From Mannheimia glucosida (GTDB lineage: Bacteria; Pseudomonadota; Gammaproteobacteria; Enterobacterales; Pasteurellaceae): a stretch of DNA of 64,000 nucleotides. Position numbers and translations under genes: made by a program. Under the pieces are notes generated by a model that saw only the letters and a program-made list of their open reading frames with translations, did no database searches and was not told the origin of the DNA. The stretch covers positions 806,001-870,000 of the forward strand of contig NZ_CP176502.1 in NCBI RefSeq assembly GCF_046267875.1. Direction: 5' to 3'. How positions within the stretch are numbered: position 1 is the stretch's first letter; every line of letters starts with the position of its first letter. Positions 24,363 to 32,949 of this stretch are shown in pieces.

Positions 24363-25028
24363 ATGAACTTTACTACTTATTTTTCGGATGAGAACAAACG
24401 TCGTTCTCTAATTTTACTTTCACTTTTCCACATTTTTATCATCGCAATTAGCAACTATTTAGTGCAAATTAGCTTTGAAGTTCAAGTACCACTAACGGAA
24501 TTTAGCTTCCCGACAACTTGGGGGACGTTAACATTTCCATTTATTTTCTTAGCGACTGATTTAACCGTGCGTGTATTTGGTGCAGATCTTGCTAGAAAAA
24601 TCATTTTTGTTGTGATGTTTCCGGCACTTGTCATAAGCTATGTGATTTCCGTTTTATTCTTTGAAACCCAATTTCAAGGCTTTAGTGCATTAACTGAGTT
24701 CAATTTTTTTGTTTTCCGTATTGCACTGGCTAGCTTTGCAGCTTATTTAGTTGGGCAATTATTAGACGTTCTAGTGTTTAATAGCTTAAGACAAGGTAAG
24801 CGGTGGTGGCTTGCTCCAACCTGTTCAACCATTTTTGGTACTTTAATTGATACTTTTGTGTTCTTTGCTGTTGCATTTTATAAAAGTAGCGATGAATATA
24901 TGGCAGAGCATTGGTTTACTATTGGTGCGGTCGATTATGCGTTTAAACTCTTTGTAAGCCTACTGCTATTTCTACCGCTTTATGGTGTGATATTAAATTT
25001 CATTATGAAGAAACTTGATTTAAAGTAG
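24363..25028 (+). CDS. yhhQ: 7-cyano-7-deazaguanine (queuosine precursor) transporter YhhQ
   Basis: VUT-family (COG1738) membrane protein, 221 residues, six or so helices. In E. coli YhhQ imports preQ0/preQ1 for queuosine synthesis. Family features: FPTTWGTLTFPFIFLATDLTVR near residue 50-70 and a central CSTIFGTLIDTFVFF. Translation from ATG 24363 with AAAGGA, which could be hidden by the upstream pseudoknot. A methionine aminopeptidase gene follows. Confidence 0.9.
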   Translation: MNFTTYFSDENKRRSLILLSLFHIFIIAISNYLVQISFEVQVPLTEFSFPTTWGTLTFPFIFLATDLTVRVFGADLARKIIFVVMFPALVISYVISVLFFETQFQGFSALTEFNFFVFRIALASFAAYLVGQLLDVLVFNSLRQGKRWWLAPTCSTIFGTLIDTFVFFAVAFYKSSDEYMAEHWFTIGAVDYAFKLFVSLLLFLPLYGVILNFIMKKLDLK

Positions 25029-25113
25029 AAATCTAAACTGAGGTTTGGGGATTGTGCTGAAAAAAGGTATAATCCCCTTACTTTTTATGGCAGATATAGC
25101 AGAGAGCAATGTA

Positions 25114-25917
25114 ATGAATAATATTCCATTAAGAAACGAAGAAGAAATTCAAAAACTACGAGTAGCCTGTAAACTGGCTTCAGATGTTTTAGTAATGATC
25201 GCCCCTTATGTGAAAGAGGGCGTAACAACTGGTGAATTAGATAAAATTTGTCACGAATACATTTTGGCAAATGGGGCAACTTCAGCCAGTTTGGGCTATC
25301 ACGGCTTCCCAAAATCGGTGTGCATTTCGTTAAATGAGGTCGTTTGTCACGGTATCCCAAGTGATGACAAGAAGCTGAAAAAAGGCGATATTTTAAACAT
25401 TGATGTAACCGTCATCAAAGACGGCTACTATGGCGATAACTCGATGATGTATGTAGTCGGTGAGCCAAGTGTGCGGGATAAACGCTTAATGGCGGTTACG
25501 CTAGAGTCCCTTTATGTCGGGATTCGCACCGTGAAAGCGGGGGTGCGTTTAAAAGAAATTGGTACAGCGATTCAAAAATATGTGGAAAAAGAAGGCTTTT
25601 CGGTGGTGCGTGAATATTGTGGACACGGCATTGGTACCGAATTCCATTGCGATCCGCAAGTGGTGCATTATGCTACCGATGATGGTGGTGTAGTGTTAAA
25701 AGAAGGTATGGTGTTTACGATTGAGCCAATGGTGAATGCTGGCAAAAAAGAAGTCCGCTTAATGGGTGACGGTTGGACAGTGAAAACCAAAGACCGCAGC
25801 CACTCCGCACAATATGAGCATCAAATTGTAGTGACTAAAGACGGTTGTGAAGTGCTAACAATTCGGGATGAAGAGATTGCCGAAGGGCGTATTTCTCGAA
25901 TTATGCACAACAGCTAA
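25114..25917 (+). CDS. map: Methionine aminopeptidase type I
   Basis: Removes the initiator methionine from nascent proteins; 267 residues. The pita-bread metallopeptidase ligands are present: NIDVTVIKDGYYGDNS (two Asp), HGIGTEFHC (His), FTIEPM (Glu) and QYEHQIVVT (Glu). ATG 25114 chosen because homology begins at IPLRNEEEIQKLR; the open frame upstream to 25045 lacks similarity. No upstream rpsB as in many genomes. Confidence 0.93.
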   Translation: MNNIPLRNEEEIQKLRVACKLASDVLVMIAPYVKEGVTTGELDKICHEYILANGATSASLGYHGFPKSVCISLNEVVCHGIPSDDKKLKKGDILNIDVTVIKDGYYGDNSMMYVVGEPSVRDKRLMAVTLESLYVGIRTVKAGVRLKEIGTAIQKYVEKEGFSVVREYCGHGIGTEFHCDPQVVHYATDDGGVVLKEGMVFTIEPMVNAGKKEVRLMGDGWTVKTKDRSHSAQYEHQIVVTKDGCEVLTIRDEEIAEGRISRIMHNS

Positions 25918-25983
25918 TTTGCAAATTTTTAGCGAAAAATGACCGCTTGCGAAACTCATTGTTAAGCTAAGACGTTTAAAAAC

Positions 25984-26018
25984 AAAAGGGATTAAGCTAA
26001 CACTTAATCCCTTTTTTG
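25984..26018. terminator. Bidirectional terminator between map and scrA
   Basis: AAAAGGGATTAAG pairs with CTTAATCCCTTTT around a six-base loop; A run before and T run after make it work for the convergent genes. Confidence 0.92.
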
Positions 26019-26032
26019 TGATCTATTTTTGA

Positions 26033-27451
26033 TTATTTCGCTTGTGCTTTTTTCACCCAAATGGCTGAAATGGTAAAGGCAACTACAAATGAAATTACCA
26101 TACCGACAGAATACATTGCAAGGCTGTCAGGTTTAATCGACGGAATACCTAAGAAACCGGCTGCACCTAAGGCAATTGCTTTCACATTAAAGAAAGCGAT
26201 AAATGCACTGGCTAAACCTGAACCGATCATCGCTGCAATAAAGGCTTGGCGGTAGCGTAAATTTACTCCGAACATTGCCGGTTCGGTGATACCTAACAGG
26301 GCTGAAATACCTGACGGCACGGCTAAACCACGCACTTTGGCATCTTTCATTGCAAAAGCTACACCTAAACAGGCTGCACCTTGTGCAATGTTAGACATTG
26401 CTGCAATCGGGAAGATAAATGTACCGCCGGTTTGTGCTACTTCAGCTAATAATTGGGTTTCAACCGCAATAAAGGTTTGATGCATACCGGTAATCACGAT
26501 TGGAGCGTAGAATGTACCGAAAATTGCTCCACCGATAAAGCCTAAGCTGTCATATAACCACGTTAAGCCTGCTGAAATCGCTGAACCTGCTTCACGACCC
26601 AATGGTCCGATTACAGTGAAAGCTAAAATACCGGCGATAAATAATGACATCATTGGCGTCACTAAGTTATCTAAATAGCTCGGTACAAATTTACGGAAAG
26701 TTTTCTCAAGGGTTGCTAACACCCAAGCCGAAACGATAGTTGGAATAACCGTGCCTTGATAACCCACTTTTTCAATTTCTAAGCCGAAAATATTCCAGTA
26801 TTTGATGTTACCTTCCATTAAGGTTTTGGCATAGTTCCAACCATCTGCAAGTGCTGGGTGAACCAATAACATACCAAGTGCCGCACCTAAGAATGGATTA
26901 CCGCCAAATTTGCGTGTAGCTGAGAAACCGAGTAATACAGGTAAGAATACAAATGGTGCGTTAGCAATAGTGTTGATGAAATCAACTAAATCGGAAATAT
27001 TCGGATAACGGCTAACAACAGATTCACCTTCCCAGAAGAAACTGACTGCCGTTAGCATTGAGTGAATACCCATTAGCAAACCACCAGCCACAATAGCCGG
27101 AATGATCGGCACGAAAATATCGGCTAAGCCTTTTACCAAACGTTGTAGTAATGGCTGATTTGCTGCACCGGCAGCCGCTACTTCAGAGGTGGACATATCT
27201 GCCATACCCATTTGTTTTTGCATTTGGGCATACACTTCATTTACCGTGCCTGATCCAAAAATAATTTGGTATTGACCGGAAGTAGAGAATTGACCTTTCA
27301 CGCCTTCAATATTTTCAATCGCTTCTTTATCAATTTTGGATTCATCAGCAATGGTTAAACGTAAACGGGTAGCGCAGTGAGCAAGAGTAGTAATGTTTTC
27401 TTTACCACCTAATTTCGCAATCGTTTGTTCTGCAATTTGGGGATAGTTCAT
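26033..27451 (-). CDS. scrA: Sucrose-specific PTS transporter EIIBC
   Basis: 472 residues. IIB domain first with the phosphocysteine in AHCATRLRL (Cys27), then a linker and a membrane IIC domain with NAPFVFLPVLLGF and ITGMHQTF and GITEPAMFGVN. Closest to ScrA (sucrose to sucrose 6-phosphate), less so to TreB (trehalose); substrate support comes from the scrK-scrB-scrR cluster 7 kb away and a shared operator. It lacks a IIA domain, so it needs IIA-Glc (crr, here at 32233). Its upstream region has a CRP site and a ScrR-like operator. Confidence 0.87.
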   Translation of the reverse strand: MNYPQIAEQTIAKLGGKENITTLAHCATRLRLTIADESKIDKEAIENIEGVKGQFSTSGQYQIIFGSGTVNEVYAQMQKQMGMADMSTSEVAAAGAANQPLLQRLVKGLADIFVPIIPAIVAGGLLMGIHSMLTAVSFFWEGESVVSRYPNISDLVDFINTIANAPFVFLPVLLGFSATRKFGGNPFLGAALGMLLVHPALADGWNYAKTLMEGNIKYWNIFGLEIEKVGYQGTVIPTIVSAWVLATLEKTFRKFVPSYLDNLVTPMMSLFIAGILAFTVIGPLGREAGSAISAGLTWLYDSLGFIGGAIFGTFYAPIVITGMHQTFIAVETQLLAEVAQTGGTFIFPIAAMSNIAQGAACLGVAFAMKDAKVRGLAVPSGISALLGITEPAMFGVNLRYRQAFIAAMIGSGLASAFIAFFNVKAIALGAAGFLGIPSIKPDSLAMYSVGMVISFVVAFTISAIWVKKAQAK

Positions 27452-27491
27452 TTGAATTTACCTTTCATAGAAAATAATCGCTTGCATTTTA

Positions 27492-27507
27492 ACTAAAACG
27501 GTTTAGC
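27492..27507. promoter_or_regulatory. LacI/ScrR-type operator before scrA
   Basis: ACTAAAACGGTTTAGC; read on the minus strand GCTAAACCGTTTTAGT. It matches the scrK operator (GCTAAATCGTTTTAGC at 34445) at 14 of 16 positions and has the central CG usual for LacI-family sites. It lies about 40 bases before the scrA ATG. Confidence 0.72.
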
Positions 27508-27540
27508 TAAAAAAGAGAAGATTTAAAATATTTCCAAATT

Positions 27541-27556
27541 TGTGAAGTAGATCACA
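27541..27556. promoter_or_regulatory. CRP site before scrA
   Basis: TGTGAAGTAGATCACA fits TGTGA-N6-TCACA exactly, about 90 bases upstream of the scrA start. It implies catabolite activation of sucrose uptake. It also lies just downstream of the thiQ 3' end at 27569, outside that gene. Confidence 0.75.
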
Positions 27557-27568
27557 TTTTGAGCTGTT

Positions 27569-28216
27569 TTAGAGTTTTTGATCGGAAATAATTTTTCCAT
27601 TATAAACGGTAAGCACTCGATTAAACAAAAACAGGCTCTCTTCAAATTGGTGAGTTACCATTAACAGGGTTAAATTTCGGCTTTGGCAAATTTCAAACAC
27701 GATTTGCTGTAACTCGGCTCGGCGTTGCGGGTCGAGGGCGGAGAAGGGTTCATCCAATAATAAAATCGGCTTATCTCGCAATAAGGTACGGGCTAGCGCC
27801 ACCCGCTGTTTTTGTCCGCCCGACAGTTGTTCGGCTTGACGCTGAAGGAAGGTTTCTAGCCCCATTTGCGCAGCAATTTGTTTAACCTGTGCTTTTTGTT
27901 TCGGATTGAGCAACAAACTCGGTACTAGAGCTAAGCCGATGTTTTGTTCTACCGTTAAGTGCGGGAAAATATTGTTATCTTGGAATAGCATTGAAACAGG
28001 GCGTTGTGCAACTTCGGTATCAAGATGATTTTCCTGATTTAACCACAGCAGGCTTTGCTGACTTTCGGGCTTTTCAAAACCGGCAATTAGATTAAGCAAT
28101 GTGCTTTTGCCTGCTCCGCTTTCACCAATCACCGCAATGCGTTCTCCCGATTTAACAGAAAGCTGAAAGTGCATATTCATTTGCTCGTAAGTGAAGTGGA
28201 GATCCAGTTCGATCAT
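27569..28216 (-). CDS. thiQ: Thiamine ABC transporter ATP-binding protein
   Basis: ABC ATPase, 215 residues, the energy component for thiamine/thiamine-phosphate import. Walker A GESGAGKST, signature LSGGQKQR, Walker B LLLDEPFSALD, H-loop MVTHQFEE. Its start overlaps the end of thiP by four bases. Confidence 0.92.
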   Translation of the reverse strand: MIELDLHFTYEQMNMHFQLSVKSGERIAVIGESGAGKSTLLNLIAGFEKPESQQSLLWLNQENHLDTEVAQRPVSMLFQDNNIFPHLTVEQNIGLALVPSLLLNPKQKAQVKQIAAQMGLETFLQRQAEQLSGGQKQRVALARTLLRDKPILLLDEPFSALDPQRRAELQQIVFEICQSRNLTLLMVTHQFEESLFLFNRVLTVYNGKIISDQKL

Positions 28217-29787
28217 AGTTTATCCTTAGTGAATAAGAATGGTAGTAACGCAAATAACATCAGAATCAGTGCGGTAACGCCAGCATCTTCGGTTCTATAG
28301 CTACCAAGCTGTTGGTAGAGTAAATAAGGGAGTGAGCTGAAATCTGCACTGCCGAAAAATGCAATGACGGTGAAACTCCCTAAACTTGATGACATTGCTA
28401 ATGCAAAGGTGGTGACAAGCGGTCGAATTAGCTGATTTTTTTCCACAATCCACCAACGCCTCATTCCCCTCAGCCCAAGTTCTTGGGCTAGTTTATCGTG
28501 TGAGGTCAGGCTATTCCACATGGCAGAAAAAAGCATCGGGTAAATAAAAGGCAGTAATGTTAAGCCGTTGCATAAGCCGACCAGTAACAGTAACACCTCA
28601 GTTGAGAGTTCGCTATTCATTAATAAAATAAACAAACCAACCGATAGTAGAAAGATTGGTAGAAGTAACGGAAAGAGGGTAATTGCGGTGAGGACGCTGT
28701 ATCCGAGTTTGGCTTTTTTATAGAGTAATTGGCGTGCCTCAAGTGCAATCAAATAGCTGATTGCAATTACAAATAGGGTAGCTATGAGGCTTAAGTATAA
28801 AGAAAATTGCGCGGCTTGCCATAAAGCAGGGTTAAGCAAACGCTCACTGAATTTTGATACACTCAGACCTGCCCAAACTACGCTTACAAGCGGTAGGATT
28901 ATTGCAAAACTTTGCAAAAATATAACCGCTTGTAACCCGAGTTTAGCCAGTCCGGTAGGCTTTGGTTTCCAAATTTCTACACGGTTGGGTTGCTGTTTTA
29001 GCTGTTTGAGGGCGGAGGTTGAGATGCGGTTCATCACAAATTGTAAGCCAATACCCACCACAAATTGCACCGCAATCAAGATAACCGCTTTTGCAAAATC
29101 AAATTCAAAAGTGACCGCTTGATAAATCGCTACTTCGAGAGTGCTGTATTTTGGGCTACCACCTAACATTAATACGATAGGAAAGCTGGTAAAGCAGACC
29201 AGAAAAACGGTCATAAAAATATAAGGCAGCAAAGTTTTGATAACCGGCAGTTCTACAATTTGGAGATAGTTCCAACCTTTTAGGTTTAATTGAGCCGCAA
29301 GCTGAAAGCGGCTACTTGGAATTAAGTTTAGTCCGCTTATGTAATATTTCATTACAAAAGGAATGTTAAACAGGCAGTGAGCCAAAATGATGCCGTGCAA
29401 GCCGTATAAATTGAATTGCCAATTAAAACCGAGTTGTTGGAAAAGTTTGGCCAGCCAGCCTGAGTTACCAAATACGCCAATTACCGCAAAAATAATTACC
29501 AGTGAGGGCAATGCCCAGATAAACGAAATGGTTTTGTAGAGTAAATTTTTTCCTTTAAAGTCCAAATAAAAGAAAGATCTTGCCAGTAGGCTGCCTAAAA
29601 AGAGTGAAATTACCGCAGAGAGGCTGGCTTGAAGTAGGCTATAAGCGACCGTGGACGTTATATCGGAAAAAACAAATAAGGTGTCATTTTGGTGATAGCC
29701 CATTAACGCCCATAGACTAAAAGCATAGAGGGCAATAATACTAAAGTAGATAAACCATGCGGTTGTTTTGGTTAATGTGCTAAGCAT
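28213..29787 (-). CDS. thiP: Thiamine ABC transporter permease
   Basis: 524 residues, a duplicated 12-helix permease with two binding-protein-dependent inner-membrane domains, as in E. coli ThiP. Coupling loops are visible around AAQLNLKGWNYLQIVELP and AQELGLRGMRRWWIVEK. The usual first gene, the periplasmic binding protein thiB, is not upstream, and I see no TPP riboswitch in the 260 bases before the start. Confidence 0.9.
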   Translation of the reverse strand: MLSTLTKTTAWFIYFSIIALYAFSLWALMGYHQNDTLFVFSDITSTVAYSLLQASLSAVISLFLGSLLARSFFYLDFKGKNLLYKTISFIWALPSLVIIFAVIGVFGNSGWLAKLFQQLGFNWQFNLYGLHGIILAHCLFNIPFVMKYYISGLNLIPSSRFQLAAQLNLKGWNYLQIVELPVIKTLLPYIFMTVFLVCFTSFPIVLMLGGSPKYSTLEVAIYQAVTFEFDFAKAVILIAVQFVVGIGLQFVMNRISTSALKQLKQQPNRVEIWKPKPTGLAKLGLQAVIFLQSFAIILPLVSVVWAGLSVSKFSERLLNPALWQAAQFSLYLSLIATLFVIAISYLIALEARQLLYKKAKLGYSVLTAITLFPLLLPIFLLSVGLFILLMNSELSTEVLLLLVGLCNGLTLLPFIYPMLFSAMWNSLTSHDKLAQELGLRGMRRWWIVEKNQLIRPLVTTFALAMSSSLGSFTVIAFFGSADFSSLPYLLYQQLGSYRTEDAGVTALILMLFALLPFLFTKDKL

Positions 29788-30047
29788 ATTGCTCCAAATT
29801 TAGAATATAAGTGAAAGAAGTGGTAGCGAAATTATTGTAACATTTCCGCTTAAGTGTGTGCTAGAATCTTGATATTCGACAAATGATTTTTAAGTTAGAT
29901 TAAAAAACACCCTATTTGGCAGGGTGATACGACGAGTTTTTGCGCTTTTTAGCGTGTTTTTAATTTGAATTTGTAGTAAAGTTGCGTGCGCAAAATAAAT
30001 GGATTAAAACAAATTTTTTTAACTTTCAAATTTAAGAGGAAGATTTT
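29788..30047 (+). other. ptsH leader region with hairpins
   Basis: Holds the divergent starts of thiP and ptsH. On the plus strand it has a 6-bp stem CACCCT/AGGGTG (29908-29926), a short CGCT-TTTT-AGCG stem followed by T (29944-29962) that looks like a weak terminator, and a near-palindrome TTGCGTGCGCAA (29982-29993). No CRP consensus was found. Promoter not assigned with confidence. ptsH has a strong AAGAGGAAG ribosome site. Confidence 0.45.
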
Positions 30048-30305
30048 ATGTACTCAAAAGATGTTGTTATTACTGCTCCAAATGGTTTACACACTCGCCC
30101 AGCGGCTGAGTTTGTAAAAGCAGCTAAAGGTTTTGCTTCTGATATCACTGTGACTTCAGGTGGTAAAAGTGCAAGTGCAAAAAGCTTATTCAAATTACAA
30201 ACATTAGGTTTGACTCAAGGCACAACAATTACAATTTCTGCGGAAGGCGAAGATGAGCAAAAAGCAGTTGATTTCTTAGTTGATTTGATTCCTACTTTAG
30301 AATAA
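30048..30305 (+). CDS. ptsH: Phosphocarrier protein HPr
   Basis: 85-residue carrier of the phosphotransferase system. His15 in NGLHTRPAAEF is phosphorylated by enzyme I; Ser46 lies in AKSLFKL. First gene of ptsH-ptsI-crr. Feeds phosphate to IIA-Glc and to EII components such as ScrA. Confidence 0.97.
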   Translation: MYSKDVVITAPNGLHTRPAAEFVKAAKGFASDITVTSGGKSASAKSLFKLQTLGLTQGTTITISAEGEDEQKAVDFLVDLIPTLE

Positions 30306-30335
30306 TTTTTCTATTCTCGGATTTAAGATTTATGT

Positions 30336-30370
30336 CACTTTATTGTAGCTTAATAAGCTACAATAAAGTG
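30336..30370 (+). promoter_or_regulatory. Long perfect hairpin between ptsH and ptsI
   Basis: CACTTTATTGTAGCTTA (30336-30352) is the exact complement of 30354-30370, giving up to 17 bp before loop constraints, followed by TTTTGC. Likely a partial terminator or 3'-end stabiliser that gives more HPr than enzyme I. Confidence 0.8.
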
Positions 30371-30426
30371 TTTTGCTATGTAACATCCAGATGATTTTTA
30401 CATCATCTTAAATTAAGGACACAATT

Positions 30427-32148
30427 ATGATTACAGGTATCGCAGCTTCCCCTGGTGCAGTGTTTGGAAAAGCATTGGTTTTAAAAGAAGAGCCGATTGT
30501 ACTAAATACTCGCAAAATTACTGAAAGCGAAGTTGAGGCTGAAAAAGCAAAATTCTTTACAGGCCGCGAAAAAGCAGCTGCTCAATTAACCGCGATTAAA
30601 GAAAAAGCTCGCCGTACATTAGGTGAGGAAAAAGAGGCGATTTTCGAAGGCCACTTGATGATCTTAGAAGATGAAGAGCTTGAAGAAGAAATTTTGAGTT
30701 ACCTTACTGATAATCTTGTGACTGCGGATGTTGCAGCAAGTAAAGTGATTGAGATGCAGGCTTCAATGCTTGCGGAAATTGACGATGAATATTTAAAAGA
30801 ACGTGCAGGTGATATTCGTGATATTGGTAATCGCTTGGTACGCAATATTTTAAATATGAATATCGTAGATCTTGGTGATATTCAAGATGAAGTTATTTTA
30901 GTCGCTTATGACTTAACCCCTTCCGAAACAGCTCAATTAAATTTAGATAAAGTATTAGGCTTTATTACCGATATCGGTGGTCGTACTTCTCACACTTCTA
31001 TTATGGCTCGTTCCCTAGAGCTTCCTGCCATTGTTGGTACTAACAATGTTACTTCCCTAGTTAAAACTGGTGATTTTCTGATTTTAGATGCAGTGAACAA
31101 TGAAGTACATTTAAATCCATCGGAAGAAAAAATCGCTAATTTCAAAGCATTACAAGAGAAATTAAATGCGGAAAAAGAAGAATTAGCCAAATTAAAAGAG
31201 CTGCCTGCTCAAACATTAGATGGCCATAAAGTCGATGTGGCAGGGAATATTGGTACTATTCGTGATGTAGAAGGTGTATTACGCAACGGTGGTGAAGCGG
31301 TTGGTTTATACCGTACTGAGTTTTTGTTTATGGATCGTACTCAATTACCGGGAGAAGAAGAGCAATTCCAAGCCTACAAAGAGATTGTTGAAGCAATGAA
31401 TGGTCAAATGGTCATTCTGCGTACAATGGATATCGGCGGTGATAAAGAGTTACCATACCTTGATTTACCGAAAGAGATGAACCCGTTCTTAGGCTGGCGT
31501 GCAGTGCGTATCGGTTTTACCCGCCGTGAAATTTTAGATACTCAATTACGTGCGGTATTACGTGCTTCTGCGTTTGGTAATTTAGCGGTAATGTTCCCGA
31601 TGATTATCTCGGTAGAAGAAATCCGCTTATTAAAATCCATCGTTGCGGAATTGAAAGATCAATTACGTGCAGAAGGTCACGCTTTTGATGAGAATTTAAA
31701 ACTAGGTATTATGGTGGAAACCCCATCAGCAGCGGTAAATGCACGTCATCTTGCAAAAGAAGCGGACTTCTTTAGTATCGGCACTAATGACTTAACTCAA
31801 TATACTTTAGCGGTTGACCGTGGTAATGAAATTATTGCTCATTTATATAACCCATTAAGCCCATCAGTCTTAAACTTAATCAAGCAAGTTATTGATGCTT
31901 CACACGCTGAAGGTAAATGGACAGGTATGTGTGGTGAATTAGCCGGTGACGTGCGTGCAACTGCGTTGTTGCTCGGTATGGGATTAGATGAATTTAGTAT
32001 GAGTGGTATCTCTGTGCCACACGTTAAAAAACTCATTCGCTCAATTAATTTTGCCGATGCCAAAGCATTAGCTGATGAGGCACTTGCTCAACCAACTTCT
32101 GCAGATATTGAACGCTTAGTGGATGAGTTTTATCAGAAATTAAACTAA
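30427..32148 (+). CDS. ptsI: PTS enzyme I (phosphoenolpyruvate-protein phosphotransferase)
   Basis: 573 residues. Takes phosphate from PEP at the histidine of GGRTSHTSIMARSLELPAIVG and passes it to HPr. C-terminal PEP-binding domain with GLYRTEFLFMDR, GIMVETPSA and SIGTNDLTQYTLA. Length and motifs are full. Cytoplasmic, cotranscribed at least in part with ptsH. Confidence 0.97.
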   Translation: MITGIAASPGAVFGKALVLKEEPIVLNTRKITESEVEAEKAKFFTGREKAAAQLTAIKEKARRTLGEEKEAIFEGHLMILEDEELEEEILSYLTDNLVTADVAASKVIEMQASMLAEIDDEYLKERAGDIRDIGNRLVRNILNMNIVDLGDIQDEVILVAYDLTPSETAQLNLDKVLGFITDIGGRTSHTSIMARSLELPAIVGTNNVTSLVKTGDFLILDAVNNEVHLNPSEEKIANFKALQEKLNAEKEELAKLKELPAQTLDGHKVDVAGNIGTIRDVEGVLRNGGEAVGLYRTEFLFMDRTQLPGEEEQFQAYKEIVEAMNGQMVILRTMDIGGDKELPYLDLPKEMNPFLGWRAVRIGFTRREILDTQLRAVLRASAFGNLAVMFPMIISVEEIRLLKSIVAELKDQLRAEGHAFDENLKLGIMVETPSAAVNARHLAKEADFFSIGTNDLTQYTLAVDRGNEIIAHLYNPLSPSVLNLIKQVIDASHAEGKWTGMCGELAGDVRATALLLGMGLDEFSMSGISVPHVKKLIRSINFADAKALADEALAQPTSADIERLVDEFYQKLN

Positions 32149-32171
32149 TTTTAATTATTTAGCATACAAAT

Positions 32172-32206
32172 ACAAAATTCTCGTATAAAATGTACGAGAA
32201 TTTTGT
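32172..32206 (+). promoter_or_regulatory. Long perfect hairpin between ptsI and crr
   Basis: ACAAAATTCTCGTA pairs with TACGAGAATTTTGT (14 bp, seven-base loop). It has AT-rich flanks but only a short T tract, so it may be an attenuator or RNA-stability element rather than a full stop. Confidence 0.75.
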
Positions 32207-32232
32207 ATCTAATATCTAAGGGAGATTTTAAG

Positions 32233-32733
32233 ATGGGTTTATTTGATAAATTATTCGGCTCAAAACAAAAAGAGAGTCAAGAAATCAAAATCTATGCGCC
32301 ATTAACAGGTGAAATCGTAAATATTGAAGATGTGCCTGATGTTGTTTTCTCTGAAAAAATTGTAGGTGACGGTGTGGCAATTCGCCCGAGTGGAGACACT
32401 ATCGTTGCTCCAGTAAATGGGACTATCGGCAAAATTTTTGAAACCAACCACGCTTTTTCGATTGAATCTGAAGAAGGCGTGGAATTATTTGTTCACTTCG
32501 GTATTGATACTGTTGAATTAAAAGGCGAAGGCTTTACTCGCCTTGCACAGGAAGGTCAAACCGTAAAAGTGGGCGAGCCGATCATTAAATTTGATTTAGC
32601 TCTACTTGAAGGTAAAGCCAAATCAGTATTAACGCCAATCGTGATTTCAAATATGGATGAAATCAGCAACTTATCTAAATTAAATGGTCAAGTTGTTGCT
32701 GGTGAAAGCGTGGTTTTAACCTTAACCAAGTAA
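32233..32733 (+). CDS. crr: PTS glucose-specific IIA component (Crr)
   Basis: 166 residues. The active histidine is in ELFVHFGIDTVEL (about 90), a second conserved histidine in TNHAFSIES (about 75). It phosphorylates IIBC proteins that lack their own IIA, including ScrA here, and regulates adenylate cyclase and carbon uptake. ATG 32233 after GGGAGA; an upstream in-frame start at 32203 falls in the hairpin. Confidence 0.95.
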   Translation: MGLFDKLFGSKQKESQEIKIYAPLTGEIVNIEDVPDVVFSEKIVGDGVAIRPSGDTIVAPVNGTIGKIFETNHAFSIESEEGVELFVHFGIDTVELKGEGFTRLAQEGQTVKVGEPIIKFDLALLEGKAKSVLTPIVISNMDEISNLSKLNGQVVAGESVVLTLTK

Positions 32734-32749
32734 TACCACATACTTATCT

Positions 32750-32782
32750 TGAAGCCACGATAGAAGATCGTGGCTTTTTGTT
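32750..32782 (+). terminator. Intrinsic terminator of the pts operon
   Basis: AAGCCACGA pairs with TCGTGGCTT around a seven-base loop, then TTTGTTTTT. Confidence 0.92.
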
Positions 32783-32949
32783 TTTAAGTAAAATCAGATA
32801 AATGGCGATTATTTATAGATAAAAAATAGGCAACAAGGTAAAATAATGCCACAAATTTTGCGTAAAGGGTTTATTTTAAGTCAAAAATAATAAATTGCTT
32901 TACGCTTTTCTTTTCTAAGTTATTGAATTATTTATTATTTTTAAACGTT

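Noticed and set aside
26001..26020. TGTGATCTATTTTTG as a CRP site
   Set aside because: Only one half-site; it lies in the terminator between convergent genes.
29982..29993. TTGCGTGCGCAA near-palindrome before ptsH as a regulator site
   Set aside because: It does not match a regulator consensus I can name with confidence; noted only in the leader description.
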